A stretch of DNA of 64,000 nt from Thermoplasmata archaeon (GTDB lineage Archaea > Thermoplasmatota > Thermoplasmata > GCA-020350865): assembly GCA_020348445.1 (NCBI GenBank), contig CP070751.1:2021930-2085929 (forward strand), read 5' to 3'. The position numbers and the translations under genes were made by a program. A model generated the notes under the pieces. That model was not told the DNA's origin. It searched no databases and worked only from the letters and a program-made list of their open reading frames with translations. Below, piece by piece: positions 44,701 through 55,100 of the stretch; within the stretch, counting starts at the first letter, position 1, and every line of letters begins with the position of its first letter.

Positions 44701-47560
44701 GGCCGGATTCAGTGTCCGCAAGTGGTGTCACACCATCGGCCTGAAGTAATTCCACGTTCCAACCGAGGATAGAAGAATAGGTGATGTCCATGACATCATC
44801 GAAATTGTTAAGGTTTGTAATGTTTAGAAAAAATGTGAGTGTCATGCCTGAAACACCTATCTCGAATTGATCCTGTTCTACTTTAACCAAGGGCAATGTA
44901 GGAATCGCGTCGAACACCCACCCTTCTTGTTGTGAGCTGATATCGTCAAAGCCAAGATTACCACCTGCTCCCTCGGGAATACGTGCCGCACTGCAATTTA
45001 CATTATGTGGGGAGCTCCAACCCACCATATCCAATAGGCTCCCGCTTCCATCATAAAGATAGATATTGTCACCTGATATGTCCATCTGACTGAAGAGTCC
45101 AGGGGCATCAAGCGGGGTCAGTATGAAGTATTTATTAGATGGTGTGAGGACAGTGCCTGATGGAACCTCAAATTCATTGTCGCATATTATCTTGTATCCC
45201 TGTATATCAATGGAACCTGAACCAGTATACATCAATTCAATGAATCGGAGATTGAGATCTTGGGAATTGAACACAACCTCATTTAATACAACCTCTGAGC
45301 TGAAATTGGCCTGGGGATTGTCGTTTACGAAACCGAAAGTTTGACCTGAAGTTGCGTTCCTACTCCATATGTTTGAGTAATTTCCTGATTCAAATATACG
45401 CTCCACACTCTCACTTGGGAGGGGATCAGGGATAGCTCCCTTTTGACCATAGTATACTTCCTCAATCAGGACACCATTTTGGTATAGACCTATGGTATCA
45501 CCTTCTGGATTGAAGCCATTTGGGGTGGTCACATTAAAAAGGGCATATCCATCCGCGCTGGCAATTGGGTTAACCCATACTCCACTAATGGGCCCGGATT
45601 CAGATTCGAGTGTAAAGCTAGACCTGAAGTCGATTGCAGGATACCTCGGGTTGTATACTTCGACTTGGGCTGCTTCAGATTCATTGTCAGATAACTCTGT
45701 AATGATTACTTCCAAAGGGCAGTTGAAAACCCAACCTGCCGCCTCTGATGTTATGTCATTGTAGCCTTGATAAGTGCCGGTTCCATCTGGTACCCTGCGC
45801 ACGCTCATGTCCTGAAGATGAGGAGAGTCCCAACCCACCATATCAAGCAGTTGCCCACTGTTATCATATAAATAAACATTGTCACCTGAGGCATCCATTT
45901 GGCTGAAAAAAATGGGATCATCTAATTGAACCATGGTAAAATATTGATTTGAAGGGCTTAATACATGTCCTTGCGGAATACGGTACTCGGTATCGCAAAT
46001 GATGCTGTATCCTTGGATATCAAGGGTTCCGCTACCCTGGTACATCAATTTTACAAAACCCAATTCCGGCGTTCCAAAATTGAACATGACCTCGTTTATT
46101 ATCACTGGTGGGGAAGATTCAACAGAAGGAACGTCATTTTGTGCACCCCATGTCGGACCAGAAGAATCGTTACGAAGCCAATAGTTTGTATAAAGTGATG
46201 TTGTAGCATCATATCGCCTTGCAACAGACTCACCGTTTAAAGGATCAGGTGCTGCGCCCTTCATCCCAAATCCAACCTGATCTATAGTTACGATATTTCC
46301 TCCTCCCAAATCCTGATACAAGCCAATTGTATCACCTTCAGGATCAATAACTCCAGAAGTCAGAGTAAAGACACTGTATTCATAGCTTGGAAGGGGATCT
46401 TTATCCCAATTACCGGACAATGGATTTATCCCATCTTTAGAAAGGAAATATCCCTCAGCCACTAAATCTGTGGTCCCTGATCCAAAATTGTATATCTCTA
46501 TTTGCGTAGAAGAAGAGCTTGAGTCTGATAACTCAGTGATACGAAAACCACTTATTTGCGTATCATAGTAATCTCTTGAATCATTTAATGCAGACATCAT
46601 ATTGGCATGATCACTGCCCATTGCGATGATTAGGGTGAAGGTTCTTGAGGATCCTGCTGGTATCGTTATTCCATTCCATCCTACAGTGGATGTTCGATTT
46701 CCTAAAATTGTGTTTCCAACAACACTGTTTGGTGCATGTAAGCGCTCGTACAACCATGTCTCGTTTTGCCAGAATACCTTATAATCATCATGTGTGGCGG
46801 GGTGAGAATCCTCTGAAAAATAATGCGTGATAGGATCAGAAATAGAAGCAGAACCGATTCCGATGGTTGTGCCACCATTATCAGAAGCCCAGTAGACATC
46901 TTCTGTTGAGTCAAAACCGTCGATGTCGTCCCCACTATCCCCACCTAAACCATATCCTGCACCCTCCTGGGAGATATCGACCTCCAGGCCCAGACAAAAA
47001 TTCAAAATATCATCCAAAGGACTTTTTATGTTAATCACTCTCCATTGTAGTATCGCCCAATCCTTGTCCTTTACAGTCCAACATGTTTGATTGATGAGAA
47101 TATCGTTAGCATCCTGCGTGGTTCCTATGTTCTGGAAAGAGGCGATGCTTTTCTGAATGGAGCCATCATCGATTATCATGGTAATGGGAGAAATCACCCC
47201 AAAATCATCTTGGGTTCTGTAATCACTGGATGCCAAGGTGTAACAATCTGCGATATCCACCATGCCAGGATTGTGATTGTAATTTGCCTGATCCACAACC
47301 AATCCTATGTAACCCCAACCGCTGTTACTTACGGTTTGAAGTGTACCACCTTTAGGCCATTGTAGAGGCATCCAAATCCTGCCAAAATCTGTGAGCATTT
47401 TTACCTGAAGTTCTCCAACATCATGATTTTCAGTGCCGGCACGGGCATTAGGTATCGAAAAAGATATTCCAATCAATAGAATGCTCGAAAGTAAAAGCAC
47501 ACTTATAGTCAATGAAAAGAATTTCCTTTTCTTTAAGTTCCCTCTTCTCCCTATCATCAA
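41717..47560 (-). CDS. Giant secreted protein with lamin-tail-like, CARDB and FN3 modules and LPL-W-H C-terminus
   Basis: 1,947 residues. Signal peptide 1-41 (ends PNARA). The first ~330 residues form an uncharacterised domain. Residues about 335-900 hold two copies of a unit: ITELSD-NE-S-x-x-Q(I/V)E-YN, GDTIGLYQ, then INEV(M/V)FN ... IQGY-IICD ... GDN(I/V)YLYD-SG-LLDMVGW-SPH, resembling lamin-tail domains. About 1020-1423 resembles IgGFc-binding-type domains (DNTTVDVIDLSDGDD, NLPVTVFNGDFDG), low certainty. CARDB domain about 1430-1550 (PDLAISTDDISF), FN3-like 1555-1650, module LPLEP (ARYIKWIDP) about 1665-1740, a second FN3-like domain, and the end module YDTMALPLK, ADWFCDNI, WHSTRMPRGAYD, GFQVS. 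There is no membrane helix. The end is shared with 20739-23633 and 63637-64000. Confidence 0.83.
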   Translation of the reverse strand: MMIGRRGNLKKRKFFSLTISVLLLSSILLIGISFSIPNARAGTENHDVGELQVKMLTDFGRIWMPLQWPKGGTLQTVSNSGWGYIGLVVDQANYNHNPGMVDIADCYTLASSDYRTQDDFGVISPITMIIDDGSIQKSIASFQNIGTTQDANDILINQTCWTVKDKDWAILQWRVINIKSPLDDILNFCLGLEVDISQEGAGYGLGGDSGDDIDGFDSTEDVYWASDNGGTTIGIGSASISDPITHYFSEDSHPATHDDYKVFWQNETWLYERLHAPNSVVGNTILGNRTSTVGWNGITIPAGSSRTFTLIIAMGSDHANMMSALNDSRDYYDTQISGFRITELSDSSSSSTQIEIYNFGSGTTDLVAEGYFLSKDGINPLSGNWDKDPLPSYEYSVFTLTSGVIDPEGDTIGLYQDLGGGNIVTIDQVGFGMKGAAPDPLNGESVARRYDATTSLYTNYWLRNDSSGPTWGAQNDVPSVESSPPVIINEVMFNFGTPELGFVKLMYQGSGTLDIQGYSIICDTEYRIPQGHVLSPSNQYFTMVQLDDPIFFSQMDASGDNVYLYDNSGQLLDMVGWDSPHLQDMSVRRVPDGTGTYQGYNDITSEAAGWVFNCPLEVIITELSDNESEAAQVEVYNPRYPAIDFRSSFTLESESGPISGVWVNPIASADGYALFNVTTPNGFNPEGDTIGLYQNGVLIEEVYYGQKGAIPDPLPSESVERIFESGNYSNIWSRNATSGQTFGFVNDNPQANFSSEVVLNEVVFNSQDLNLRFIELMYTGSGSIDIQGYKIICDNEFEVPSGTVLTPSNKYFILTPLDAPGLFSQMDISGDNIYLYDGSGSLLDMVGWSSPHNVNCSAARIPEGAGGNLGFDDISSQQEGWVFDAIPTLPLVKVEQDQFEIGVSGMTLTFFLNITNLNNFDDVMDITYSSILGWNVELLQADGVTPLADTESGPASDGIPDTGIINPNSTAQIAVNVTIPFGVPGGVTEFTTIFARSNINPMASDCAQLNSTTLMGLEYRSPNRYVTFVRGTLMVIGHVDNTQIKVTDLSNGIQIAQFSINEGGSWTTSLTNAHVDINATHNVTVLSGDSLYASGGNSWMSYIPTSGGNKYGNIFYGFVAQEMYIFVPSLISQPPTSISITDMSDGDDTQILTDVNTDFLNADVEIYKLTGFDDDIVKIESNILISVLAGKVSGGLDWTATPPSVNGTEKGNRFFVFASDSLTVLPLEDNTTVDVIDLSDGDDTMTLLMNRFDIYTQRSNSEYGNPIIARPGVTLFHNSNNLIDDDYMEIRADKDVLIYIGPVSDHRQEFADLSPSVSTGIFSQEVFTYAQNGGANDFQIFVYDKNHTVVKITSLTYSWGPGTGRNNFYDFTLDADDLLGNGPWWWEWGGWGGNILHLQSNLPVTVFNGDFDGPSFGSFLSVINPPENLRYPDLAISTDDISFNPGSEVFRDSIVKINATIHNVGDLDVTNVKVSFYDDDPLLGGRLICPNLTIPLLLIGDNYTVSITWIPQKIGVFRIFVAVDYPSPGFFIEIDETNNIASKVLEVLGYDPPKLFIECTGDDILLSWTHPKLSYLSHFLIYCATSQTEFDFTTPWVDTSGNLANGTDPVDGQVILLRTTWNDTNAASTLASKEYYYVIRGVFKNGETSYTSRTVGKYTRTFPAGISSFSLPLEPLENQIPTADFYLNDMNARYIKWIDPSTRTWMKHGEGEINDTILSVGRGFEVGFASQTKYTFCGMPGSMIMYDNVSFGFDTTPRIGDAQNLTIFIDDNGDVYLTWMTPKNTRLEFEFRVYRSHKRDGFWGDEDDDYIDLKIIINNYGPGEWITQVDSGIAIPGAEIYYMIIPYNQTTGERGIGTYSIGIWYAQYLSQYDTMALPLKPDAYETADWFCDNIENVVGINYLDPTLGDWLWHSTRMPRGAYDPVIEMGFGFQVSTTQATKFIFIGS

Positions 47561-47631
47561 GTTACCTCTTCTGCCTCCTAGCTCTAAGAGGTTAATGGTA
47601 TAGCTTGTTCCACCTTTTCTCTATATTCATG

Positions 47632-47663
47632 CCAGACCTCTTATAATTTTCCGTATGGTCTGG
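47632..47663 (-). promoter_or_regulatory. Inverted repeat around the TATA box of 41717-47560
   Basis: CCAGACC (47632-47638) and GGTCTGG (47657-47663) form a perfect 7-bp inverted repeat with an 18-base spacer that contains TTATAATTTT, the likely TATA box about 85 bases before the start codon. A dimeric repressor bound here would cover the TATA box. The rest of the 257-bp gap (47561-47817) holds nothing recognisable. Confidence 0.5.
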
Positions 47664-47817
47664 AAGGGAAATTTACAAAAATTCTGGATTTACATTGGCA
47701 ATTCTTAAGATTATTTATCAGAAAGAGATGCCCCGGTGAGCCCAGTTGGAATTAATGTGAATATCTAATTTAAAATCAATTATCATTGAAGTAGTCTTAT
47801 AGCAACTTCTATTTTTT

Positions 47818-50800
47818 CTACCAGTTAATAGTCCAGGTGCAGTCTGCTGTTACGTGAATGTATAGCCCAAACCCAGCTTCAATTTGAACGAGGTCATCAG
47901 GAGAATACGAACCTGGATCATATGCCTTCCATGGATCCGATGTATCACTTGCATTATAGTACATAACCATATCCACCTCAGAGGCAATGGTAAAGAATGC
48001 ATCAGACGGACTGATTCCCGCATTTCGGGTAGTCAAGGTTGGATATCCCACCATATTCCAGCCCGGTTTTAATTCTATATTGGTCACTGGGTCTGGATCA
48101 AAACCTGCCACAGTTAAAGTGTCGTCTGTTTTCATATAAATCCAAACGCCCATTATCCTTTCGATGTTTAGGAGGTCGTTTAATCCTGCTTTTTTAACAT
48201 GATAATGTTTCCAATGATCTTTTATATCGCTGATATTGAACCATTGCACTGCCAAATAGTTACCTTCGATATTTGAAAGTACATTCTCCAATCCTGTATC
48301 AGTCATATTGATGGGGATGGAAATCAAGTTCCAACCTTTTTTGAGGGGTGTGTTGAACTTGGTTCCTCCCAAGACTATTACTACATTCTTGCTTGAATCC
48401 ATATCTGTGATCTCCAATCCAGACCTGGCTCCCTCAGCGGCAGAGATATTATGCGGTGTGTAGTAGTACTTACCACCTGTCTGCGTCTCCACATATTCGG
48501 TTACCACCAACCATCTGATCCAACCATCAGCAGGTGTTTGGCCAGTGAACAGGTTGGTGCCGTATGTGTCATTTACCCATACATCTGCAAACTCCACAGG
48601 GACATTGGGAGGCTCCACAACCCTGACATTTAGATACCAGTTGACTGTAAGGTTGGAAGCAGCGTCTGTTATGACTGTTTTAGTCTTATCCAAGGTCGTG
48701 TTCAATAGCCAGGGATGAGAATCACCAGTTATGAAGAATTCACTCCCCGCCACGGATGCAACCATTGTGCTATTGTAAATCTTTGGTGAAGAAAGCCCCT
48801 CACAATAGATATTACGCTCACCCGAATTTTCTATTGTGCACCTTTCAACAATGCCGTTGGAGCCTAAGGTATATCGTAATCCTATTGTGTTCGAGTTAAT
48901 TATTTGATTGCCTGTGATGGTTGGATTCGAGTTTCTTAAGTATATTCCATGATCGTTGCTGCTTATGATATTTCCAGATCCAATGGATGCATCTGAGTTA
49001 TCAAGATATATACCAACGGAATTGTTGTAAATATCGTTATTATCACCAATAGTGACGGCATTTGAATTTAAAATGTAAACACCGATATTATTTTCATAGA
49101 TATCATTTCCTGATATCTGCGCAACCGAGGGATCAAGCCAAATTCCATAAGTATTTCCGCTTGTATCATAGGTTGTTATGTCATTTCCTATAATTGCATT
49201 CATAATCCCCAAATTTGTGCCGTAAATTCCATATGTACCGTTCTTTCCATATGTGTCTGATGTAGCATTGTACCCGGCTATTCCTGGTCGAATATTGTTT
49301 CCAAATATTATCACCTGGCTCGAACTCGTGGCATAGATGGAGAATCTTGATGCGTTGCCGGGTCCGTAATATCCAGTATCTGCATTTCCTCCATCACCAC
49401 CAATTATACTCAAAACGCTGTCAACAGTTATGAAATCGGAATTACCACCGATGTATATTGCTGAACTTCCATTACCTCCACCTCCAGAGGGGTTGAAATT
49501 ATCACCTCCTCTTCCACCTATTATACTCCCTCCATTAATAATCCAGCCAGTGGATCCGGATAAACCTACCCCCGTTCCACCTTCTCCCGCAAATGGATTT
49601 ACCCCATAATTGTGTCCCCCCATACCGCCATATAGGTAGGAGGATGTGCATGCACCCGAGCCATATTGAGAGAATAATGCATTGCCTCCTTCTCCACATC
49701 CATCCAAAAATGTTCCACCGGCCCAATCATCCCCGCCATTTCCACCAGTAGAATTTGAATTGTTAATATCGGCCTGTGTGATAAAGGTAGGTGTATCAGA
49801 GTAAAGAAGGATACCATTTCCAGCATCTCCTGCGATGACCATAATTCCTGTAAGGGCATTATTTCCACCATCTCCCCCAAACATCGAGGATTTTGATATT
49901 AACACATTTGTGGATTTCCAGAGCAATATCCCGTTACCGCCTTCACCAGCGCTTGGAATGGATCCTGGACCTCCACTTCCAGTGTTGTCACCACCATTAC
50001 CTCCTGCAATTACAGGATTCTCCTCTATAGTCAATGAACATGGTGTCCTTATGTCCTGGGTTAAGATTCCATGACCCCCATTTCCGGCTGTCCAGCCCAT
50101 GATATTCCAATCGGCATTATTTTGTCCTCCATTCCCCCCCATAATCAAGTCATTGTAACTTATTATGGCAGTGCCATCGCTTCCGGCGGGATTGTCTATG
50201 ATCATTATCGAATGGTTACCTTCTCCTGCATTGCCGTCACTTAATGCAAGGTTGTCTCCTCCATTTCCTCCGAGAATAGCGTTATTGCCACTGATATCCA
50301 CAGTAGCGATATCAGGTACAGGGATGACTTGGATTCCCATGCCCCCGTCTCCTGCAGACATCATCGGCGTGGTGTTGTTACCACCTCTGCCACCCATTAT
50401 AATTTCGTTACCTATAATCGATAGGTCACCATTGTAGGAATTATCATAGATCCCGTGACCACCAAAGCCGCCTCCACTACCCAGCATATCATCTCCACCA
50501 TTGCCACCGTATATACGGTTGTTGGAAATAGTAATCGAGAGGGAACTTCCCGCCAGGTATATCCCACCGCCACCATCAATTCCACCCAGGCTCCCTGCAC
50601 TCCCATTGTATCCCCAAATATCGTTGTTGTCGACAACTGCATTGGAGGAATCGAATCCTATTGCATAGGAAGTCGCGTTTATTATGGTACTGTCCATTAC
50701 ATTTGCAGAAGAAGAAGCTGCATAGATACCTACTTGACCCACATTCATGATCGTACTGTTGAAAACAGATATGGATGAAGAAGACATAGCATAGATACCC

Positions 50801-51438
50801 ACTTGATCTACATCCATGATCGTACTGTTAGCAACAAAAATGGATGATGAGAGGGCATAAATACCAAATTGACCCATATTAATAATGGAACTGTTGGTCA
50901 TGTTCATTGTGGCAGCACCCACATAAATCACATTTGCTCCAGATACATCAGTATAATTGAAAGAAACGTAGCTTCTTGTAAGAATATAGATTCCCTCCCA
51001 CGCAGAGCCTGTAACATTTTGGGTAAGAAGCACAGGTGAAACAGGGGTTCCATTTACGAACATAGTTGCCCCTGTAGTATCTTGTCCAACCTGAATTACA
51101 AATCCTGGATCGATTCGAACTTCTGCACCTGCTTCTATTTCAAGAATGTAACCATCTTGTACAATAAAATTGTTGCTTACAGTATGGTTATTATCCTTAT
51201 TATGCCAAGTTACCTTCATATCACCTGCAGGATCCCCATTGTAATCCAGACCTCCTCCAAAATTCTGATCCTCCCATTGTGCAGAGTTCGTGTGGTCTTT
51301 ATCAGCAAAAGCCGTGGGTTGACTTATCGGGAACACCAAAAGGAATCCGCTTGCAACCAAAAGCCATACAATTAAAAAGGATGTGGCTCTTTTTGCTTTT
51401 AAATATTCATATTCTCCACCTTTTTTCTTCATGCTCAT
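47818..51438 (-). CDS. Glycine-rich beta-helix surface protein with paired GWN C-terminal module
   Basis: 1,206 residues. Signal peptide about 12-42 (FLIVWLLVASGFLLVF). Residues about 90-930 form a right-handed beta-helix: first short serine/asparagine rungs (NSTIMNVGQVGIYA repeated), then a middle part with many GGNGG(D/Q)N turns (YGGNGGDDMLGSGGG; GGDGGNN), then NosD-like rungs (NNDIYNNSVGIYLDNS). A short Ig-like/carboxypeptidase-regulatory domain follows (NVRVVEPPNVPVEFADVWVND). The last ~180 residues are the GWN module (GWNLISIPI, VQWFNISDIKDHWKHY, GVWIYM, GWNMVGYP, YYNASD). There is no C-terminal membrane helix. ATG at 51438 follows GAGGACTG; a TATA-like TTATAAAATA lies about 50 bases upstream. 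The gene is divergent from 52114-55695. Confidence 0.83.
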   Translation of the reverse strand: MSMKKKGGEYEYLKAKRATSFLIVWLLVASGFLLVFPISQPTAFADKDHTNSAQWEDQNFGGGLDYNGDPAGDMKVTWHNKDNNHTVSNNFIVQDGYILEIEAGAEVRIDPGFVIQVGQDTTGATMFVNGTPVSPVLLTQNVTGSAWEGIYILTRSYVSFNYTDVSGANVIYVGAATMNMTNSSIINMGQFGIYALSSSIFVANSTIMDVDQVGIYAMSSSSISVFNSTIMNVGQVGIYAASSSANVMDSTIINATSYAIGFDSSNAVVDNNDIWGYNGSAGSLGGIDGGGGIYLAGSSLSITISNNRIYGGNGGDDMLGSGGGFGGHGIYDNSYNGDLSIIGNEIIMGGRGGNNTTPMMSAGDGGMGIQVIPVPDIATVDISGNNAILGGNGGDNLALSDGNAGEGNHSIMIIDNPAGSDGTAIISYNDLIMGGNGGQNNADWNIMGWTAGNGGHGILTQDIRTPCSLTIEENPVIAGGNGGDNTGSGGPGSIPSAGEGGNGILLWKSTNVLISKSSMFGGDGGNNALTGIMVIAGDAGNGILLYSDTPTFITQADINNSNSTGGNGGDDWAGGTFLDGCGEGGNALFSQYGSGACTSSYLYGGMGGHNYGVNPFAGEGGTGVGLSGSTGWIINGGSIIGGRGGDNFNPSGGGGNGSSAIYIGGNSDFITVDSVLSIIGGDGGNADTGYYGPGNASRFSIYATSSSQVIIFGNNIRPGIAGYNATSDTYGKNGTYGIYGTNLGIMNAIIGNDITTYDTSGNTYGIWLDPSVAQISGNDIYENNIGVYILNSNAVTIGDNNDIYNNSVGIYLDNSDASIGSGNIISSNDHGIYLRNSNPTITGNQIINSNTIGLRYTLGSNGIVERCTIENSGERNIYCEGLSSPKIYNSTMVASVAGSEFFITGDSHPWLLNTTLDKTKTVITDAASNLTVNWYLNVRVVEPPNVPVEFADVWVNDTYGTNLFTGQTPADGWIRWLVVTEYVETQTGGKYYYTPHNISAAEGARSGLEITDMDSSKNVVIVLGGTKFNTPLKKGWNLISIPINMTDTGLENVLSNIEGNYLAVQWFNISDIKDHWKHYHVKKAGLNDLLNIERIMGVWIYMKTDDTLTVAGFDPDPVTNIELKPGWNMVGYPTLTTRNAGISPSDAFFTIASEVDMVMYYNASDTSDPWKAYDPGSYSPDDLVQIEAGFGLYIHVTADCTWTINW

Positions 51439-51920
51439 CAGTCCTCACATTTCTCTATCCCATCAAAATCGAATTATAGAAGATTATAAAATATAATCGG
51501 GCTTCTACTACTTAAGTATTTTAGAACGTTTTTTGAAGTGTATTTGTAAATATTTAAACCACTACTTTTAAGGAGGTATGTCTGAAGATCATGTTTTCAA
51601 GAGAGAATTAAATTGTTGATCTCTAAAGCAATCAAATTTATAAAACAATATATGTGGACCAGATTCAAGTTGATTCAACATTTTAATCTCAGCCCATAAA
51701 ACATAGGCCCAATCCAAATAAAAAGGTTTACATGCTATTAAAATTAACCATAGTATATAAATAAATCCATAATAATTCGCATATAATTTAAATACTTTTT
51801 AACTACTGTTCCATAAAATATTTAAGGATAAAGAATTATATATATAAATATATACAAATCGACTGTATATAATATTTCAAAAGGATATATGTACATTTAT
51901 AATAATCGATATAATCAGCA
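51439..51920. other. AT-rich divergent intergenic region
   Basis: Very AT-rich, with the leftward promoter (TATA-like, 51484-51492) near its left end and the rightward TATA box TTTATAAT (51896-51903) near its right end. The ~400 bases between hold many TATA-like and oligo-A/T runs but no gene, no paired family boxes and no clear RNA structure. Confidence 0.6.
51896..51903 (+). promoter_or_regulatory. TATA box for 52114-55695
   Basis: TTTATAAT preceded by GTACA, similar to the context of the receptor TATA boxes on their own strand (ACTACATTTATA). It predicts a transcript start near 51921-51926, about 190 bases before the start codon. Confidence 0.55.
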
Positions 51921-52113
51921 CCTTGGGGGATGACCTTACCATCCGATAAAAAACCTAGGGGGGATGTCCAGGGTAAGAGAACCATTAATAAGGCCTCATA
52001 TTATCTACTTCGTGTTCTGCTCAATTACACTCTTTGTATTGAGTTCACAGAACAAAGCGCCGAGGAGGGGCGCTATGACATAAATACCCAAGGCCTTAGG
52101 AGGGAGGCAAAAA
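51921..52113 (+). promoter_or_regulatory. Long structured 5' leader of 52114-55695
   Basis: Two related blocks, CCTTGGGGGATGACC (51921) and CCTAGGGGGGATGTCC (51954), lie 33 bases apart; the first forms a hairpin GGATG/CATCC. A perfect 6-bp hairpin AGCGCC/GGCGCT at 52056-52074 has the loop GAGGAGG, a Shine-Dalgarno-like sequence. The real ribosome binding site GGGAGG (52102-52107) is 6 bases from the ATG and sits in a weaker GCCT/AGGC hairpin. A 65-codon frame starting at 51930 overlaps the ATG of the large gene, but its start lies in a hairpin and coding support is poor. A role in mRNA stability or translation control is inferred. Confidence 0.5.
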
Positions 52114-55100
52114 ATGGCAAAATTTAGAAAATTAACGACATCTCTTACGGCATTAATGATGACAATAAGTACTATGGTAATGATGTTTTCACCTGTAGCA
52201 GCGATACCAATTGTCTCAATTTCAGGCCCTATCGATGTAGATGAGGGTGTATCAGACGTCTTTACGGGAACAATCTCAGGTTACGGTACAGGTACACCCG
52301 CAGGTTATGACATCGACGATACACTTATCGAGCCATTTATCGACGCAACAGGGGGCACGACATTAATAACCTCGGCTGGTTCTAGCGGAGCAGTGGCAAC
52401 CCTTGCCCTACCATTCGACTTCAATTTCTGGGGAGTATATTACCCTGCTGGAAGCACGATCTGGGTAACTTCAAATGCTGTGATGGACTTTGGGTGTGGA
52501 GACCATTTTAATTACTACAACTATAACATTCCAAGCACATCAAGTTCCAGTCCTAACAATGCTGCGTATGTGTACCAGGATAGCATGCGGATAAGGAGTA
52601 GTTCTTCAAGCTTCGTATGCTATGAGGTAGGTATAGCCACCGGGGGAGAAACAAATGATCCAAACAAGATAGGCCATACATACCTTGCTATCGAGTGGCA
52701 CAATATGTATTATAGCTCGACCTCTTCCAACCCAGGCACGTTGGAGATCGTTCTATGGGACGACGACGACATAGACATGCGCTATTACGACGTTCGCTTC
52801 TACTATACGTCCCACAGCTATGGCAGAAGTACAACAGTTGGCTTAGAAAATGCGGACGGCACAGAGGCTGCAAAATACTGCTATAATCCCTCTAGTCCAG
52901 GTCCGATAAGTAATGGTATGAACATAAGATACACATGGCATGAGGCTGGAGGTACAGGCTACGAGTGGAAAGTCGATGGTACGTTGGTAGACGCAGGTTT
53001 TGTCGGTTCTGACCCATTCTCTGCAACGCTCAGCTATGCATTTCCAGACGGTCCTGCGACAGGAACCATCGAGTTGATTGTGACCTACGATGGTGCACCC
53101 ATAGACTTCACCACCCATACCGTGACAGTTCACAACGTGGCACCACTTGTTTACGGCGATAACACCTACGCTGACAACTATGCAGGCGCTGATAACGCGG
53201 TCTATCTTGGCGATTGGATTTATTTCCACGGCCATATATCGGATGTAGCTGCCGATACTCCACCCGACTGGGAACCACACCAGTGGGTCGAAGTCACTCC
53301 TGGCTCTGAAGGAGTTGAATGGGAAATCACTCCCTACACTGGACCTTATGAGCCATACTGGGAATACAACTGGGAGATCAAGTTCCTGAGACCAGGTACA
53401 TATACGGTAACTGTGTATGTCCAAGACAAGGATGGCGGCATAGGATGGGGCTCTGACGAGGATGCACCTAGAACTGTAGTTGTAATTGAACACATCCGTT
53501 ATCAATGGACAGGAGCAGGTCATGGCCTCAAAGTGCTCGATGCAGCTGTCAAACCGGCCGATGTTCAGGCAGGCGGAATGACTTTAGCGTACCTAAAGGT
53601 AATGCATGATCATCCGGATCCAGATGTCCAAGTACCTCTAATCAAGGAGGACCTCCAAACGCTTATCCCAGAAGATTGGGAGCTGCTTAGGGTATACGGC
53701 CCAGAATGGATCAACGGCGGTTCTACTGAAATCTTAACTGCAGCAATATCCATACCACCTGGAACACCTGTGGGAGACTACAGTTTCTTTGTTGAACCCA
53801 TCCCCTATTCCATACCCAATCACTGGCACGAAATCGGAGGCGGTGTATGGTGGTGCGGAGACGACATTACAGACGAATACGGTCAATATTATGCAGATCC
53901 GCTGACGTACAAGGACGTTTATGTCGATGCCCAGTATCTAAGGTTGACCCATTCCATAGTGTCAGATTCCGCTTCCGGCGGTTGTGTCCTCATAGACGAT
54001 GGATCAGGATGGGCACTGCTCACGCCATTGGACGGATATATCGACACTGTATTTGCCTTGGGTCGAGCTCTTGATCTACCGTACACGGTGGACGGCCCGG
54101 GTTTCACCTACACATACAGTGGTGTTGACTACTTCGATATATCAGACTATGCAGGACAGCAGGTCGACATAATACTGATGTTCGCAAGCTGGAGTTCATC
54201 TGGCTACCGCGGCTGGGACATATTTGATATCAGTCTTGTTGATCATGACGGCACAAACGTGTTCTTCGACGATTTTACTAACGCGGATAACTGGGATACA
54301 GATGACAGGTACGGGGTTCTGGACTACGATATGGACGATAGTGGTGATTGCGTCGATTACTGGATCGATATCGTTGACCCAGCAAACGATTTGGGTATGG
54401 ATGAAGACTATCCATATTACAGATACGTACTACCGTATGACTTCACATTCTACGGCCAGACGTTTAGCCAGTTGACCATAGCCGCATTCGGGTACCTGGT
54501 AATGGACTACCCACCCTATGGCACTGTTACCAAAAGTCCCCAAGAGTTTCCAACTTCCACATCGTACCTCAAATACGTGATAGCACCGCTTCATGCAGAT
54601 CTGAGCCCTGGAACTGGTTCTTACGAGCGTGGTTTGATTTATGGTAAGCAGATAGGCAGTCAATTGGTGGTGACTTGGGATGATGTGATGATAGGTTATT
54701 CATCGTCCACAAGTGTGACGTTCCAGGTGATACTGGATAACAGCGATAACTCAATACGATTCAACTACCTCGATATGAATGTGGGTACCAGCTTATCCAG
54801 ATGTATGGTTGGACTCAATGCAGATGACGGTGTGAGACATGAAAGCTACTATTACAGGTACTATTCCACTGAGACAGGAACCCTCCCTGATACCTGCACA
54901 ACGATTCTATACACACCAGGCCCAATGGAAAAGGTCGGAGGCTGGGAGATAACAACTGAAGGCCTGATAACAGACAGCCCTGGTGAGGACTATGCAGATT
55001 CTTTTGATACATACCTCACACTCCTTGACGGTGTGTATCTTCCTGACGACTACGCAGCCTTGGAGTTCGACCACATGTACTATGTTTATGGTGGAGATAT

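Noticed and set aside
51930..52127. 65-codon gene before 52114-55695
   Set aside because: Its start lies within a predicted hairpin at the transcript start, it has no ribosome binding site, and its product resembles no protein; kept only as a leader feature.
52843..53523. 226-codon open frame on the minus strand inside 52114-55695
   Set aside because: Antisense shadow of a well-supported gene; its translation is Cys- and Ser-rich with no domain and no promoter.
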